Assembly (NCBI RefSeq): GCF_005860805.1
Contig: NZ_VCEJ01000004.1
Location: 1,860,001 to 1,924,000 of the forward strand
DNA length: 64,000 nucleotides
Origin: Dyadobacter luticola
GTDB lineage: Bacteria; Bacteroidota; Bacteroidia; Cytophagales; Spirosomataceae
Direction of reading: 5' to 3'
Shown piece after piece: positions 7,947-15,356 of the stretch. Made by a program: the position numbers and the translations under genes. The notes under the pieces are model-generated. The model did not search any database. It saw only the letters and a program-made list of their open reading frames with translations, and was not told where the DNA came from. Within the stretch, counting starts at the first letter, position 1. Every line of letters starts with the position of its first letter.

Positions 7947-9225
7947 GTTTTTGCAGCAGCGCAAGTTTTACACTTTCCTTCCTCTTTTGGCTATACCATT
8001 CCTGACCCTCTTATTCTGGGTGATTATGAGCAGACAAAAAGACGGCGTTGCATCCGGAAAAGATCCCAAAGGTCTTATCCTAAAATTACCTGATGCGTTC
8101 TTTAAGGATGACAAGGATTTTGACAAGCTTAGCTACTATCAAAAAGCTGCTGCCGATTCGGCCAGGCTGCGAGACCTAATCGAAAAAGACCCTTATTATC
8201 AGGATACACTTCTAGCATCTAAGTCCGGCCCCTTGGGTATCCCTCTAAAAGATTTGAACGGACCTGGAAAAAAGCGAAAAGCAACTGCTGGCTCTTCCGA
8301 TGTAGAAACTACGAAAGATGCGGATCAACAAGTCCATAACAAGCTTAGGGAACTGGACAAAGTGCTTTCGCAAACCAGTCAACCAAAATTTGATACCGAA
8401 AATTTTGCCAAAACTAAAATGGTTAATAAAGAATTGAGTCCGGAAATGATGAGACTTGAACAAATGATGGTAGGGCTCGACATGGAGGAAGCGGTACAAG
8501 AGGAAGATCCAGAAATGACAGAGCTTAACGGGATGCTTGACAAAATTATGCAGATTCAAAATCCGGTCCTGGCGGAAGAAAAACTTAGGGAACAATCCAT
8601 TGCAAACGGGAAGCAAGTCTATCCGGTAGCAGCAGCGGGAGAAAATGTAAATTATACTTTGTTGGCAAGTACATCCTCCGACACGCTTAATCAGCAGCAA
8701 ACTGACTTAAATATCAACACTGGTTTTTATGCGCTCGACAATAATGAGTTAGCGCATTCCGCTCAAAATACAATTGAAGCGGTTATTGATCAAAATCAGA
8801 CCTTAGTCACCGGCGCGACGATCAAACTAAGACTAACCACCGATATTTTCATTGCCGGGAATCGCATCCTGGCAGGAAGCTTCGTCTACGGCAAAGTTAG
8901 CCTAAACCAGGAGCGATTGCGGGTTGATATCGAAGGGATCAGGCAAAACAATTCACTCTTTACAGTTAAGCTTTTTGTCTACGATCTCGATGGCATTGAG
9001 GGAATCTACATCCCGGGCGCACTTTCCAGAGACGTTGGTAAACAATCGTCTGACCGGGTAATCCAAAGTGTCAGTGTTCCAATTGTCGATCCGTCGGTAG
9101 GTGCACAAGCCGCAAGTGCAGGAATCGAGGTAGCTAAAACATTTCTAGGTCGAAAAGCCAAACTTATACAAGTCAGCGTGAAAGCCGGATATCGCGTGCT
9201 GCTCAAAGACGCGAAGGCAATCTAA
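7921..9225 (+). CDS. traM: Conjugative transposon protein TraM (VirB10-like)
   Basis: A 434-residue VirB10-type protein spanning the envelope. Short basic N-terminus, a membrane helix (about residues 19-37), a long low-complexity periplasmic linker (about 40-270), and the conserved C-terminal TraM domain (about 280-434) with IKLRLTTDIFIAGNRILAGS and YVPGALSRD-like IYIPGALSRD motifs. The mature role is the scaffold connecting inner and outer membranes in the conjugation channel, together with TraN. It overlaps the upstream gene by 26 bases and traN follows after 27 bases. Confidence 0.93.
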   Translation: MQKTTYTRKFLQQRKFYTFLPLLAIPFLTLLFWVIMSRQKDGVASGKDPKGLILKLPDAFFKDDKDFDKLSYYQKAAADSARLRDLIEKDPYYQDTLLASKSGPLGIPLKDLNGPGKKRKATAGSSDVETTKDADQQVHNKLRELDKVLSQTSQPKFDTENFAKTKMVNKELSPEMMRLEQMMVGLDMEEAVQEEDPEMTELNGMLDKIMQIQNPVLAEEKLREQSIANGKQVYPVAAAGENVNYTLLASTSSDTLNQQQTDLNINTGFYALDNNELAHSAQNTIEAVIDQNQTLVTGATIKLRLTTDIFIAGNRILAGSFVYGKVSLNQERLRVDIEGIRQNNSLFTVKLFVYDLDGIEGIYIPGALSRDVGKQSSDRVIQSVSVPIVDPSVGAQAASAGIEVAKTFLGRKAKLIQVSVKAGYRVLLKDAKAI

Positions 9226-9252
9226 TTTATAATCAACTAATCCATTGTTATC

Positions 9253-10080
9253 ATGAGAGTTTTTCTTTTGAGTCAGCTACTGCTTTGCCTAATTTTTGGG
9301 GTTCGTGGGAATTGCCAGGTGACGGAAACCAACGTCATAGACACAGTCCCGCTGGAAATAACAACATCCAAGACCACTCATATAATCTTTCCATTTGGAA
9401 TTAAAACGGTTGATCGTGGGAGCCGGGACATTCTAGCTCAAAAAGCGACTGGGGTCGAAAACATTTTGCAAGTCAAAGCGGCAAAAGCTGATTTTGACAC
9501 AACAAATTTGACCGTTATCACGGCGGACGGGAGGTTGTTCTCGTTTTTGGTTAGGTATGCAAGCCAGCCGCTATCGCTGAATATCCAAGTTAAAAGCTCT
9601 TTAACGGATTTGGCAACTTTTCCGGATAATCACCCCAATGAAGCGCAGATCGCCGAGTCTGCGCAAAGAGCACAAAACAGTTCAGCCCAAAACATCTCGT
9701 TGAAGGACAAATCCTCGCAGGCGAAGCTCTCACTATCAAGCATTTTTGTCGACGACGACCTACTGCTTTATAAGATTGAGCTTTCCAATAACTCGCTGTT
9801 AAAATACACCATCGAAAATTTCAAGTTTTTCATTCGCGACAAGAAGAACGCCAAACGAACAGCTATCCAGGAAACGGAAGTCAAGCCACTGCATATCCTT
9901 GGAGATACAAGTGTTGTCGCAGCTCAGTCGTCACACTCTTTTGTTTTTGCTCTCCCCAAAATGACAATTCCTGATAAAAAGTATCTGGCTGTGCAAGTTC
10001 AGGAGAGAAACGGTGGTAGGCATCTACAATTGAAAGTCCGAAACCTACACCTTCTGAAAGCCATACCAATCCATCAATAA
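9253..10080 (+). CDS. traN: Conjugative transposon protein TraN (DUF4138, VirB9-like)
   Basis: A 275-residue secreted protein with a signal peptide (MRVFLLSQLLLCLIFGVRG) and a beta-rich mature region. THIIFPFGIKTVDRGSRDI near residues 42-60 and LSSIFVDDDLLLYKIELSNN near the middle are typical of TraN/DUF4138. The VirB9-like role is the periplasmic/outer-membrane part of the channel, partnered with TraM just upstream. It is the last recognisable tra gene in the window; traO, traP and traQ are not found after it, unlike the order in CTnDOT-type elements. Confidence 0.92.
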   Translation: MRVFLLSQLLLCLIFGVRGNCQVTETNVIDTVPLEITTSKTTHIIFPFGIKTVDRGSRDILAQKATGVENILQVKAAKADFDTTNLTVITADGRLFSFLVRYASQPLSLNIQVKSSLTDLATFPDNHPNEAQIAESAQRAQNSSAQNISLKDKSSQAKLSLSSIFVDDDLLLYKIELSNNSLLKYTIENFKFFIRDKKNAKRTAIQETEVKPLHILGDTSVVAAQSSHSFVFALPKMTIPDKKYLAVQVQERNGGRHLQLKVRNLHLLKAIPIHQ

Positions 10081-10107
10081 CTATTCAAAAACTAACCACT
10101 AGAAATC

Positions 10108-10902
10108 ATGAATGAGAAAAACTTCGAATACCTGCGCGACCAAGTCAAATACTCCGGCTTCGGTGATGGTCTGGAAAATCAATTAAAAGAAAACATTAAT
10201 AAGCAACCGCAGGAATTTACCCTTCAACACCAAGCGACGTTTGGAAAAGACGAAGTGAGCAGCGCTCTGCACTTCAAACGCTCTGCGACAACCGACATGT
10301 ATTTCTTCAATAGCTATGATGCTTCACTGAAACGGGACCAACAGGCTGAGAAAATGAACCAGTCCTTCTATGTGGGCAAGGATAACAACATTACATTAAA
10401 GGAAGGCTATAATCTCATGAGCGGCAGGGCGGTTAATAAGGATCTTACGAATAAAGAAGGAAAAATCTATAACGCCTGGCTTCAAATGGATTTCAAGCAA
10501 ACTGACAATGCCGGAAATTACAAGCTCAAACAATTTCACTCCAACTATGGGTTTGATCTTGAAAAGGAGCTGGCCAAACATCCGATTAAAGAACTACAAA
10601 ATGCCCAGGACAAATCCAGAATGCTGGATTCACTTCAAAAAGGGAATAGGCAATCCGTGACTTTCCTGGAAAATGGCAACGAGCAGCGCCGGTACATCGA
10701 GGCGAATCCACAATTCAAAACGCTGACTGTATTTGATGCGAATATGCATAAAATAGGGAATCGCCAGTCCCAAAACGTATCGCAGTCTAACGGCCAAAAA
10801 TATGACCAGAAGGTTTCCAATGACCTCCCCGGGGACGATGAAAAAGATCACCATTCGGGTAATAAAGTCAAGAAATCGAAAGGTGTGGCACTTAGTCAAT
10901 GA
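10108..10902 (+). CDS. DUF3945-like protein typical of Bacteroidetes mobile elements
   Basis: A 264-residue soluble protein without signal or membrane segments. The motifs TLKEGYNLMSGRAVNKDLTN, KLKQFHSNYGFDLE and KGNRQSVTFLENG-EQRRYIEANPQFKT belong to the DUF3945-like family carried by Bacteroidetes plasmids and conjugative elements. The C-terminus is a basic, glutamine-rich tail. The biochemical role of the family is not known to me. It lies 27 bases after traN and 3 bases before the first winged-helix gene, so it is probably co-transcribed with both. Confidence 0.75.
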   Translation: MNEKNFEYLRDQVKYSGFGDGLENQLKENINKQPQEFTLQHQATFGKDEVSSALHFKRSATTDMYFFNSYDASLKRDQQAEKMNQSFYVGKDNNITLKEGYNLMSGRAVNKDLTNKEGKIYNAWLQMDFKQTDNAGNYKLKQFHSNYGFDLEKELAKHPIKELQNAQDKSRMLDSLQKGNRQSVTFLENGNEQRRYIEANPQFKTLTVFDANMHKIGNRQSQNVSQSNGQKYDQKVSNDLPGDDEKDHHSGNKVKKSKGVALSQ

Positions 10903-10905
10903 GTT

Positions 10906-11193
10906 ATGGATGTCGCATCCCACCTAGACCGATTTTTCAAGAAAATCAGTGTAGACGCCCGTGTGACAGTTACACATATCAGCGTCTACACTGCTATCCT
11001 GCAAAGCCTGCGTAAAACTGGCCAAAACGGCCTTTCGATGTTTGGTTTTGAATTGATGCAGGTTGCCAAAATTTCGAGTGGAAAAACTTACTATAAAGCG
11101 CTACGGGAGCTAAATGAATTTGGATATATCTGCTACGAGCCTTCGTTCAAGAAAAATCAGCCCAGCAGGATTTCGCTTCCCGATAGTACTTAA
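10906..11193 (+). CDS. Small winged-helix-like protein, copy A
   Basis: A 95-residue protein, predicted winged-helix DNA-binding. The C-terminal half KISSGKTYYKALRELNEFGY followed by a short basic wing resembles a recognition helix plus wing. It is clearly paralogous to the gene at 11488 (KTYYKALRELNEFGYICYEPS against KTYHKYLKELEELGYIKYLPS, compared in segments), although both are short. The pair brackets an HTH gene, pointing to a regulatory module of the ICE, perhaps controlling transfer or excision. The DNA-binding role is inferred from the predicted fold and no target site was identified. Confidence 0.6.
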   Translation: MDVASHLDRFFKKISVDARVTVTHISVYTAILQSLRKTGQNGLSMFGFELMQVAKISSGKTYYKALRELNEFGYICYEPSFKKNQPSRISLPDST

Positions 11194-11218
11194 AACGTAT
11201 TCTCAAAACCATTGCAAT

Positions 11219-11491
11219 ATGAACATTGAAGTAATCACGAGAGAAGATTTGCAAATTCTGCGCCGGGAACTGCTTGAAGATTTAAAACAGCTTCTGGCTG
11301 GCTCTAAGCAAGAGCCCAAGAAATGGCTGAGAAGCGCGGACGTTCGTAAGTTGCTCAACATCTCAGCTGGGACGTTGCAAAACCTCCGGGTTAACGGGCA
11401 ACTTAGACCCAGCAAGATTGGCGGATCATTCTTCTACGCATTTCAGGATATTCAATCGCTTATGCAAGCTGACACAAAACGAGGAAAATGA
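11219..11491 (+). CDS. MerR/excisionase-like helix-turn-helix protein
   Basis: A 90-residue protein. I start it at 11219 (MNIEVITREDLQILRREL); an in-frame start at 11114 lies inside the preceding gene. An N-terminal helix is followed by a helix-turn-helix of the MerR/excisionase-like class: KKWLRSADVRKLLNISAGTL, then LRPSKIGGSFFYAFQDIQSL. This small family is frequent beside integrases and mobilisation genes in Bacteroidetes elements, where members act as excision or regulatory factors. The stop overlaps the ATG of the next gene (ATGA at 11488-11491), so the two are translationally coupled. Confidence 0.7.
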   Translation: MNIEVITREDLQILRRELLEDLKQLLAGSKQEPKKWLRSADVRKLLNISAGTLQNLRVNGQLRPSKIGGSFFYAFQDIQSLMQADTKRGK

Positions 11492-11769
11492 TGAAGAGAT
11501 CAATAGGAAAGTTTATCAACCGTATCATGATTGACCAGAGGGTTAGAATATGGCATATGGGAACATATTTGGCACTTGTTCTGCTCTGGGAAAAGAATCG
11601 TCAATCAAGCCCATTCCAGGTGACCCGGCGAATGATCATGCAAATGTCAAGGGCGAAAAGTACAAAGACTTATCACAAGTATCTGAAGGAATTGGAAGAG
11701 CTGGGCTATATCAAATATTTGCCATCGTACCATCCCACAGACGGCAGCAAAATCTGGCTGATCGAATAA
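11488..11769 (+). CDS. Small winged-helix-like protein, copy B
   Basis: A 93-residue protein paralogous to the gene at 10906. It has a basic N-terminus (MMKRSIGKFINRIMIDQRVR), a central hydrophobic helix, and a helix-plus-wing C-terminus (STKTYHKYLKELEELGY). Either Met at 11488 or 11491 could be the start; the first gives an ATGA overlap with the upstream HTH gene. No catalytic motif is present. I infer that the three genes from 10906 to 11769 form one regulatory cassette. What they regulate is not visible here. Confidence 0.6.
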   Translation: MMKRSIGKFINRIMIDQRVRIWHMGTYLALVLLWEKNRQSSPFQVTRRMIMQMSRAKSTKTYHKYLKELEELGYIKYLPSYHPTDGSKIWLIE

Positions 11770-11857
11770 TTGAAAATTCTGTGCAGGCTTGTATCAAGGC
11801 TTGAATGTAGTAGTGACACTGGCTAGCTTTGAAAGATCACCAATATAAATTACGGCT

Positions 11858-12109
11858 ATGGCTCTGATATTCAGTATTACATCTGTGATCTCTTACGGAC
11901 TAATATTGCTTCTAATTGGCGCAGGAGTCCGGATTTTCGTATCGAGACGGCGCTTCAAACGCCGCGGATATGGAGGGGCACAGCTATTTACTAGCTATTG
12001 GTCGGCAGTTATGATATCAACTATCGAGGGGGTCTTGATGATTATTTCAGCATTGTCAATCGTGGGCGGGATACTTTTGATATTGGTAGAAATATTTAAT
12101 CAGCATTAA
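11858..12109 (+). CDS. Small two-helix membrane protein
   Basis: An 83-residue protein with two membrane helices (about residues 8-27 and 52-76) separated by a strongly basic loop, SRRRFKRRGYGG, which by the positive-inside rule should be cytoplasmic. Comparable small proteins in Bacteroidetes mobile elements are sometimes labelled molybdenum transporter permease, but it is far too short and lacks the permease signature, so that label should not be carried over. It is the last + strand gene before the terminators at 12138-12224. Function unknown. Confidence 0.55.
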   Translation: MALIFSITSVISYGLILLLIGAGVRIFVSRRRFKRRGYGGAQLFTSYWSAVMISTIEGVLMIISALSIVGGILLILVEIFNQH

Positions 12110-12137
12110 ACGGAAATTCAATAGTCTTTAAATAGAA

Positions 12138-12179
12138 CGCCTGCGGTTCGAAGCTGATGAAAGCTTCGAACCGCAGGCG
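12138..12179. terminator. Strong hairpin, probable bidirectional terminator
   Basis: A perfect 18 bp stem (12138-12155 with 12162-12179) and a 6 nt loop. On the + strand the stem is followed by AATTTTTAAAA. It lies between the convergent genes ending at 12109 (+) and 12235 (-), so it would stop transcription from both sides. Confidence 0.8.
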
Positions 12180-12191
12180 AATTTTTAAAAG

Positions 12192-12224
12192 TATCTCCGT
12201 TGACCGAAATTGTCGACGGAGATA
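12192..12224. terminator. Second hairpin between the convergent genes
   Basis: TATCTCCGTTGAC (12192-12204) pairs with GTCGACGGAGATA (12212-12224) over 13 positions with one mismatch and a 7 nt loop. There is no long T-run. Just after the 18 bp hairpin and 10 bases before the end of the DUF932 gene, it probably acts as part of a tandem terminator or as a 3' stabilising structure for the minus-strand mRNA. Confidence 0.55.
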
Positions 12225-12234
12225 TGAAAATGAC

Positions 12235-13275
12235 CTAATTAAGTGATGCCGGACCGCGCAGAGTAAATTCACTGCACAAATTAAAAGCTGCTTGGGATCT
12301 TAACTGAGCAGTTCCGCCGAGCACTATCGATTTCAATTTAGCCTCGTCATTCTGGAATCTACGAACGTTCTGAAAATAACCTGTCACTGCATTGTAAGCT
12401 CCAAATACGGTGCCCATTGTTGAGGGCAATTGCTGGGTTGGATTTGACAAAGCATATTCGTAAACATCTTCGACAATATTGATGAACTGCGTTGATAGAG
12501 CATTGTCCTTGCCATCTTTCAGATTCCCTAATACTTGTTTATTTGGTGCCATAGCGATTTCGATCAGTTTTCTGAGTTGTGGATCGGTGATTGGTTTCTT
12601 TGCCCATTGATTGAATACCTCTCCAACCTGATCACTAAACCGGCTTGCTATGCCCATGACTTTGTGCGCTGTCGTCAGCCTTTCAGTCGCGTTACTAGTG
12701 TGCCGGATTTTGACCACGTTGGTCATGTTTTTCATCGCGGCGTTGAGCGTATTGGCGCAGACGATCCGAACCGGCGTAAATGCGGCTGTAATACTTCCAC
12801 TTCCATCATGCGAGGTTGTCAGGAAAAGGTACTTTTCAATTAAATCGTCTCTGCCAACCTCAATGTAACCGGGTAATTTGGCAGTGATAAAGATCCTTTC
12901 ACCCTTTCCAAGTGCGCCAGCTGTCTCATACATAATTCCATCACCGCCCACGATGCTGTCAAAAAATGTAAATGCATTCCGATTCTGAACAATTTGATAA
13001 TCCTTGCCAACTATTCCCAAAACTGCCCCGTTATCAGTTCGCATAGTTGCATAAAAATTTGGTACCGGCACGTTTTCAGTCGGATTTTGACTGCTCAGAT
13101 TTGCTGCAAACAAACCCGCTTTTTGAACTTGGTAGTCCAAACCTGCGTGATTAATTGCTTCGCCACTTGTCGGATACTGATCCACGATTTGACCGAGTCC
13201 ATGCCATGCTTTTTCTTTTACCGAAAAGAAACTGTCTTTTTGAGTGATTTCATTGAAATTGATGTTGTGAGCCAT
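12235..13275 (-). CDS. DUF932 domain protein (phage/plasmid-like, TIGR03299 type)
   Basis: A 346-residue soluble protein with the family opening KEKAWHGLGQIVDQYPTSGEA, a central FLTTSHDGSGSITAAFTPVR and VCANTLNAA, which mark the DUF932/TIGR03299 group. Members occur on phages, plasmids and integrative elements; their role is unresolved, although links to DNA maintenance after transfer have been suggested. The gene is transcribed against the tra operon, away from the palindrome-rich gap at 13276-13570, and ends at the double terminator. The length is normal and no break is seen. Confidence 0.85.
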   Translation of the reverse strand: MAHNINFNEITQKDSFFSVKEKAWHGLGQIVDQYPTSGEAINHAGLDYQVQKAGLFAANLSSQNPTENVPVPNFYATMRTDNGAVLGIVGKDYQIVQNRNAFTFFDSIVGGDGIMYETAGALGKGERIFITAKLPGYIEVGRDDLIEKYLFLTTSHDGSGSITAAFTPVRIVCANTLNAAMKNMTNVVKIRHTSNATERLTTAHKVMGIASRFSDQVGEVFNQWAKKPITDPQLRKLIEIAMAPNKQVLGNLKDGKDNALSTQFINIVEDVYEYALSNPTQQLPSTMGTVFGAYNAVTGYFQNVRRFQNDEAKLKSIVLGGTAQLRSQAAFNLCSEFTLRGPASLN

Positions 13276-13570
13276 GATTACTGCCGTTAGAAGTTAGAAA
13301 TAATTTTCTTTCTTCTTCCTCTCGCTCCCTTAAAATGAATGTTTGACAAAGAAAAAACGAGAAAAAAGAAAGCCCTTCTAACAGTGGCCCTTTATCAGCC
13401 AAAAGGAAACGGAATAAGTGCCCGACGGGCTGGCGGCATAGCTTTTGATATTCTTTACAATAGAAAAAGCCGCCATTATGCCGTAAGCTTTTGGCGGCTT
13501 CTCGCAGTCTTAGGAAATAGGGCCACTTTTTTAGCTGCCCTTTTGCCGAGTTTGATTGTCAAACAGTTAT
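13276..13570. other. Gap rich in nested inverted repeats
   Basis: A 295-base stretch between the DUF932 start and the integrase stop with no convincing gene. It holds four inverted repeats: GTTAGAAG 13286-13293 with CTTCTAAC 13375-13382; TGTTTGACAA 13340-13349 with TTGTCAAACA 13556-13565; AGTGGCCCT 13383-13391 with AGGGCCACT 13519-13527; and AAGCCGCCA 13467-13475 with TGGCGGCTT 13492-13500. The last three are nested, so 13340-13565 could fold into one long structure. A 99-codon frame over it has no recognisable protein. Possible roles are a structured RNA, a small non-autonomous element, or a site for an ICE protein. Confidence 0.5.
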
Positions 13571-14791
13571 CTACGAATTACCTAATACTTCCTTCAACTT
13601 TCTCATATCATCCCCGATTTTCTTGTCTACAATCTTAGCGTAAAGCTGAGTTGTTTTGATATTCCGATGTCCCAACATTTTTGAAACGCTCTCAATTGGC
13701 ACTCCATTGGTCAAAGTAACGGTTGTCGCGAAAGTGTGTCTGGCCAAATGAAAGGTAATAGCCTTGGTAATACCACACAGATCAGAAATTTCCTTAAGGT
13801 AGGAATTCATTTTCTGATTAGATAGTACCGGGAGCAGTCTATCCTGATTTATGCATTGCGGATGCTCGTTGTATTCAGCGACGATCAACAACGCTTGTGG
13901 AAGAAGTGGAATTCTCGACGCCGAGTCAGTTTTTTGTCGTTTTATTACAACCCACTTTTCGCCATCGCTACCATCAATAATTTCGGAACGTTTAAGCTTG
14001 AAAACATCAGCATAAGCCAGCCCAGTGTAGCAACAGAATAAAAATATGTCCCGTACCTGAGCCAGTCGACCTTGCCCGAAATCACGATTAGTAATCAATT
14101 GTAATTCAGGACCAGTCAGCGCTTGTCGGTCAACTTCATGCTTTGTCATTTTGTAAGCATGAAAAGGGTCACGTGGTAGCCATCCCCGCTTAATGCACAG
14201 AAGAGATATCTTTTTAAAATTCGATAGATACTTCATCGTGGTATTGTGGCTGCATTTCCGCACAGCCTTCATCCAGAATTCGTAGTCGGCTATAAAGTCG
14301 TAATCAAGCTTGTCAATCTCCAGATCGTCTGTCCGATACTTATACCTTATGAATTCTTTAGTATGTTCATAAGACGTTTTATACCGTTCCAATGTACCCG
14401 GAGCAAAGTCTGTTCCCACCAGCTTTGACATCTTATCGTTATGCTCGTAAAAAATCTCCAGGATCATCTTTGGCTTTACCGCACTTCCGACAAGAACATT
14501 TTTTACAGACTCAGCTGTAATGGTCTTACCAGCTTCTATCAACTGCCTGTGAACATCATAAACCTTAGATTGTAGGGTATCCAAATAAGCATTGAGACTT
14601 TTCACATCCTCTTTGACACCATTCTTCCTACCTGCTGACGAGTTCCATTTTTCCGGCTCACACTTCCTTTTAGTACTAATTTCAATCCTTTGACCATCCA
14701 CTGTCAACCGCATGTAGATCGGCAATTCTCCCTTGGCGTAATTGTTGCGTTTCTTTAGATAAAATAGCAACGTGAAGCTTTTTGTTAACAT
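13571..14791 (-). CDS. Tyrosine recombinase, ICE integrase
   Basis: A 406-residue integrase that would insert and excise the element. The N-terminal arm-binding domain (KRNNYAKGELPIYMRLTVDG) and SAM-like core-binding domain (about residues 100-205) are of the Bacteroidetes type. The catalytic domain has HLARHTF (His348, Arg351), LGHRNIKTTQLY (His375) and the nucleophile Tyr384. The first catalytic arginine of the canonical set appears to be missing: the segment reads CCYTGLAYADVFKL, with Ala where TGLR is usual. The same substitution class is known in IntDOT and relatives. The gene lies 252 bases from the 3' end of tRNA-Ser, pointing away from it. Confidence 0.93.
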   Translation of the reverse strand: MLTKSFTLLFYLKKRNNYAKGELPIYMRLTVDGQRIEISTKRKCEPEKWNSSAGRKNGVKEDVKSLNAYLDTLQSKVYDVHRQLIEAGKTITAESVKNVLVGSAVKPKMILEIFYEHNDKMSKLVGTDFAPGTLERYKTSYEHTKEFIRYKYRTDDLEIDKLDYDFIADYEFWMKAVRKCSHNTTMKYLSNFKKISLLCIKRGWLPRDPFHAYKMTKHEVDRQALTGPELQLITNRDFGQGRLAQVRDIFLFCCYTGLAYADVFKLKRSEIIDGSDGEKWVVIKRQKTDSASRIPLLPQALLIVAEYNEHPQCINQDRLLPVLSNQKMNSYLKEISDLCGITKAITFHLARHTFATTVTLTNGVPIESVSKMLGHRNIKTTQLYAKIVDKKIGDDMRKLKEVLGNS

Positions 14792-14890
14792 AGCAATCAG
14801 ATTTTAAATGATTTAAAATTATGATTGCAACCAATTGAAATCAAGATGTGTACGCCGTAAACATGTTCATATATAACACGTTACAAGCGA

Positions 14891-14940
14891 TTCGGTGAGC
14901 AATTTTTTTTCCTTCCAACTGCTCACCGAACTGCTCACCA
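14891..14940. repeat. Inverted plus direct repeat next to the integrase, candidate recombinase/Xis site
   Basis: TTCGGTGAGCA at 14891-14901 is the exact complement of TGCTCACCGAA at 14920-14930, and the core CTGCTCACC is repeated directly at 14931-14939. The cluster lies between the integrase start and the tRNA 3' end, where arm-type integrase or excisionase sites are expected. A hairpin in the integrase leader is the alternative. No proof of binding is available from sequence. Confidence 0.45.
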
Positions 14941-14975
14941 ACATATTGGGAATTTTTGAACATTTTTGGCATTAA

Positions 14976-15019
14976 ATTAAAAAGAAAAAAGCCTACAAAT
15001 CGTTGATTTGCAGGCTTTT
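14976..15019 (-). terminator. Terminator of the tRNA-Ser transcript
   Basis: A 15 bp stem with one wobble (14987-15001 with 15005-15019) and a 3 nt loop. In the minus-strand direction it is followed by TTTTTTCTTTTT. It starts 25 bases past the tRNA 3' end. If the ICE is inserted in the tRNA 3' end, this terminator is element-borne and insulates the integrase from tRNA transcription. Confidence 0.8.
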
Positions 15020-15040
15020 GATGCTTTTTAATATTTGATT

Positions 15041-15060
15041 TCGCAGAGAGAGAGGGATTC
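15041..15060. other. Inferred ICE/chromosome junction (att region) at the tRNA-Ser 3' end
   Basis: The integrase gene abuts the 3' end of the tRNA, the classical target of tyrosine recombinases. The att core would lie in the T-arm/acceptor part of the tRNA. A direct repeat of this segment should mark the other end of the element, left of this window. The exact crossover cannot be set from one end alone. Confidence 0.5.
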
Positions 15061-15128
15061 GAACCCCCGGACCTGTTACAGTCAACGGTTTTCAAGACCG
15101 TCGCAATCGACCACTCTGCCATCTCTCT
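15044..15128 (-). tRNA. tRNA-Ser (anticodon UGA)
   Basis: On the minus strand an 85-nt cloverleaf can be drawn: acceptor AGAGAGA (15122-15128) with TCTCTCT (15045-15051); anticodon stem ACGGT/ACCGT with loop CTTGAAA giving anticodon TGA; T-arm GGGGG-TTCGAAT-CCCTC; discriminator G at 15044. There is a long variable arm, as expected for serine. CCA is not encoded. A promoter is visible at 15158-15187 and a terminator at 14976-15019. It is the probable integration target of the ICE to its left. Confidence 0.96.
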
Positions 15129-15157
15129 AAATGTTTCGGCGTATCCGAAACGTGGTG

Positions 15158-15187
15158 CAAAAATAGGAACAAAATTGTTAAGCGCAA
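15158..15187 (-). promoter_or_regulatory. Bacteroidetes-type promoter for tRNA-Ser
   Basis: On the minus strand a -33 TTG (15185-15187) and a -7 TATTTTTG (15158-15165, fitting TAnnTTTG) are separated by exactly 19 bases, the consensus of the primary sigma factor in Bacteroidetes. The start point would lie about 20-25 bases before the tRNA. Confidence 0.75.
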
Positions 15188-15320
15188 GTTCTACGTTAAA
15201 TTTTCTTCCACTTTTGATCAATCTACTAAGTTGGATGAAAATGACTTTTAAAGTATCAAGATTGATAATTACAAAAATTTAAATCATCCAAGAGTAAATA
15301 CATCCCACCGTCTCCTTCTA

Positions 15321-15344
15321 AGTGATGTAGCTATCTACAACACT
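15321..15344. promoter_or_regulatory. Candidate GntR (YtrA-type) operator
   Basis: AGTGATGTAG (15321-15330), a 4-base CTAT spacer and CTACAACACT (15335-15344) form a palindrome with one mismatch in ten positions. It resembles the AGTG...CACT operators of YtrA-type GntR regulators and lies 12 bases before the first gene of an ABC operon that encodes such a regulator. Autorepression by the product of 17032-17397 is the natural inference. Confidence 0.65.
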
Positions 15345-15356
15345 AAATCACTTATT

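Noticed and set aside
13339..13638. 99-codon + strand frame in the gap before the integrase
   Set aside because: It runs through nested inverted repeats and into the opposite strand of the integrase gene, and the translation has no recognisable family or signal.
1..15040. Relaxase, coupling protein and ParA genes of the ICE
   Set aside because: Looked for and not found; they presumably lie to the left of the window.
14841..15221. 126-codon minus-strand frame over the tRNA
   Set aside because: It translates tRNA-Ser and its terminator; not a gene.
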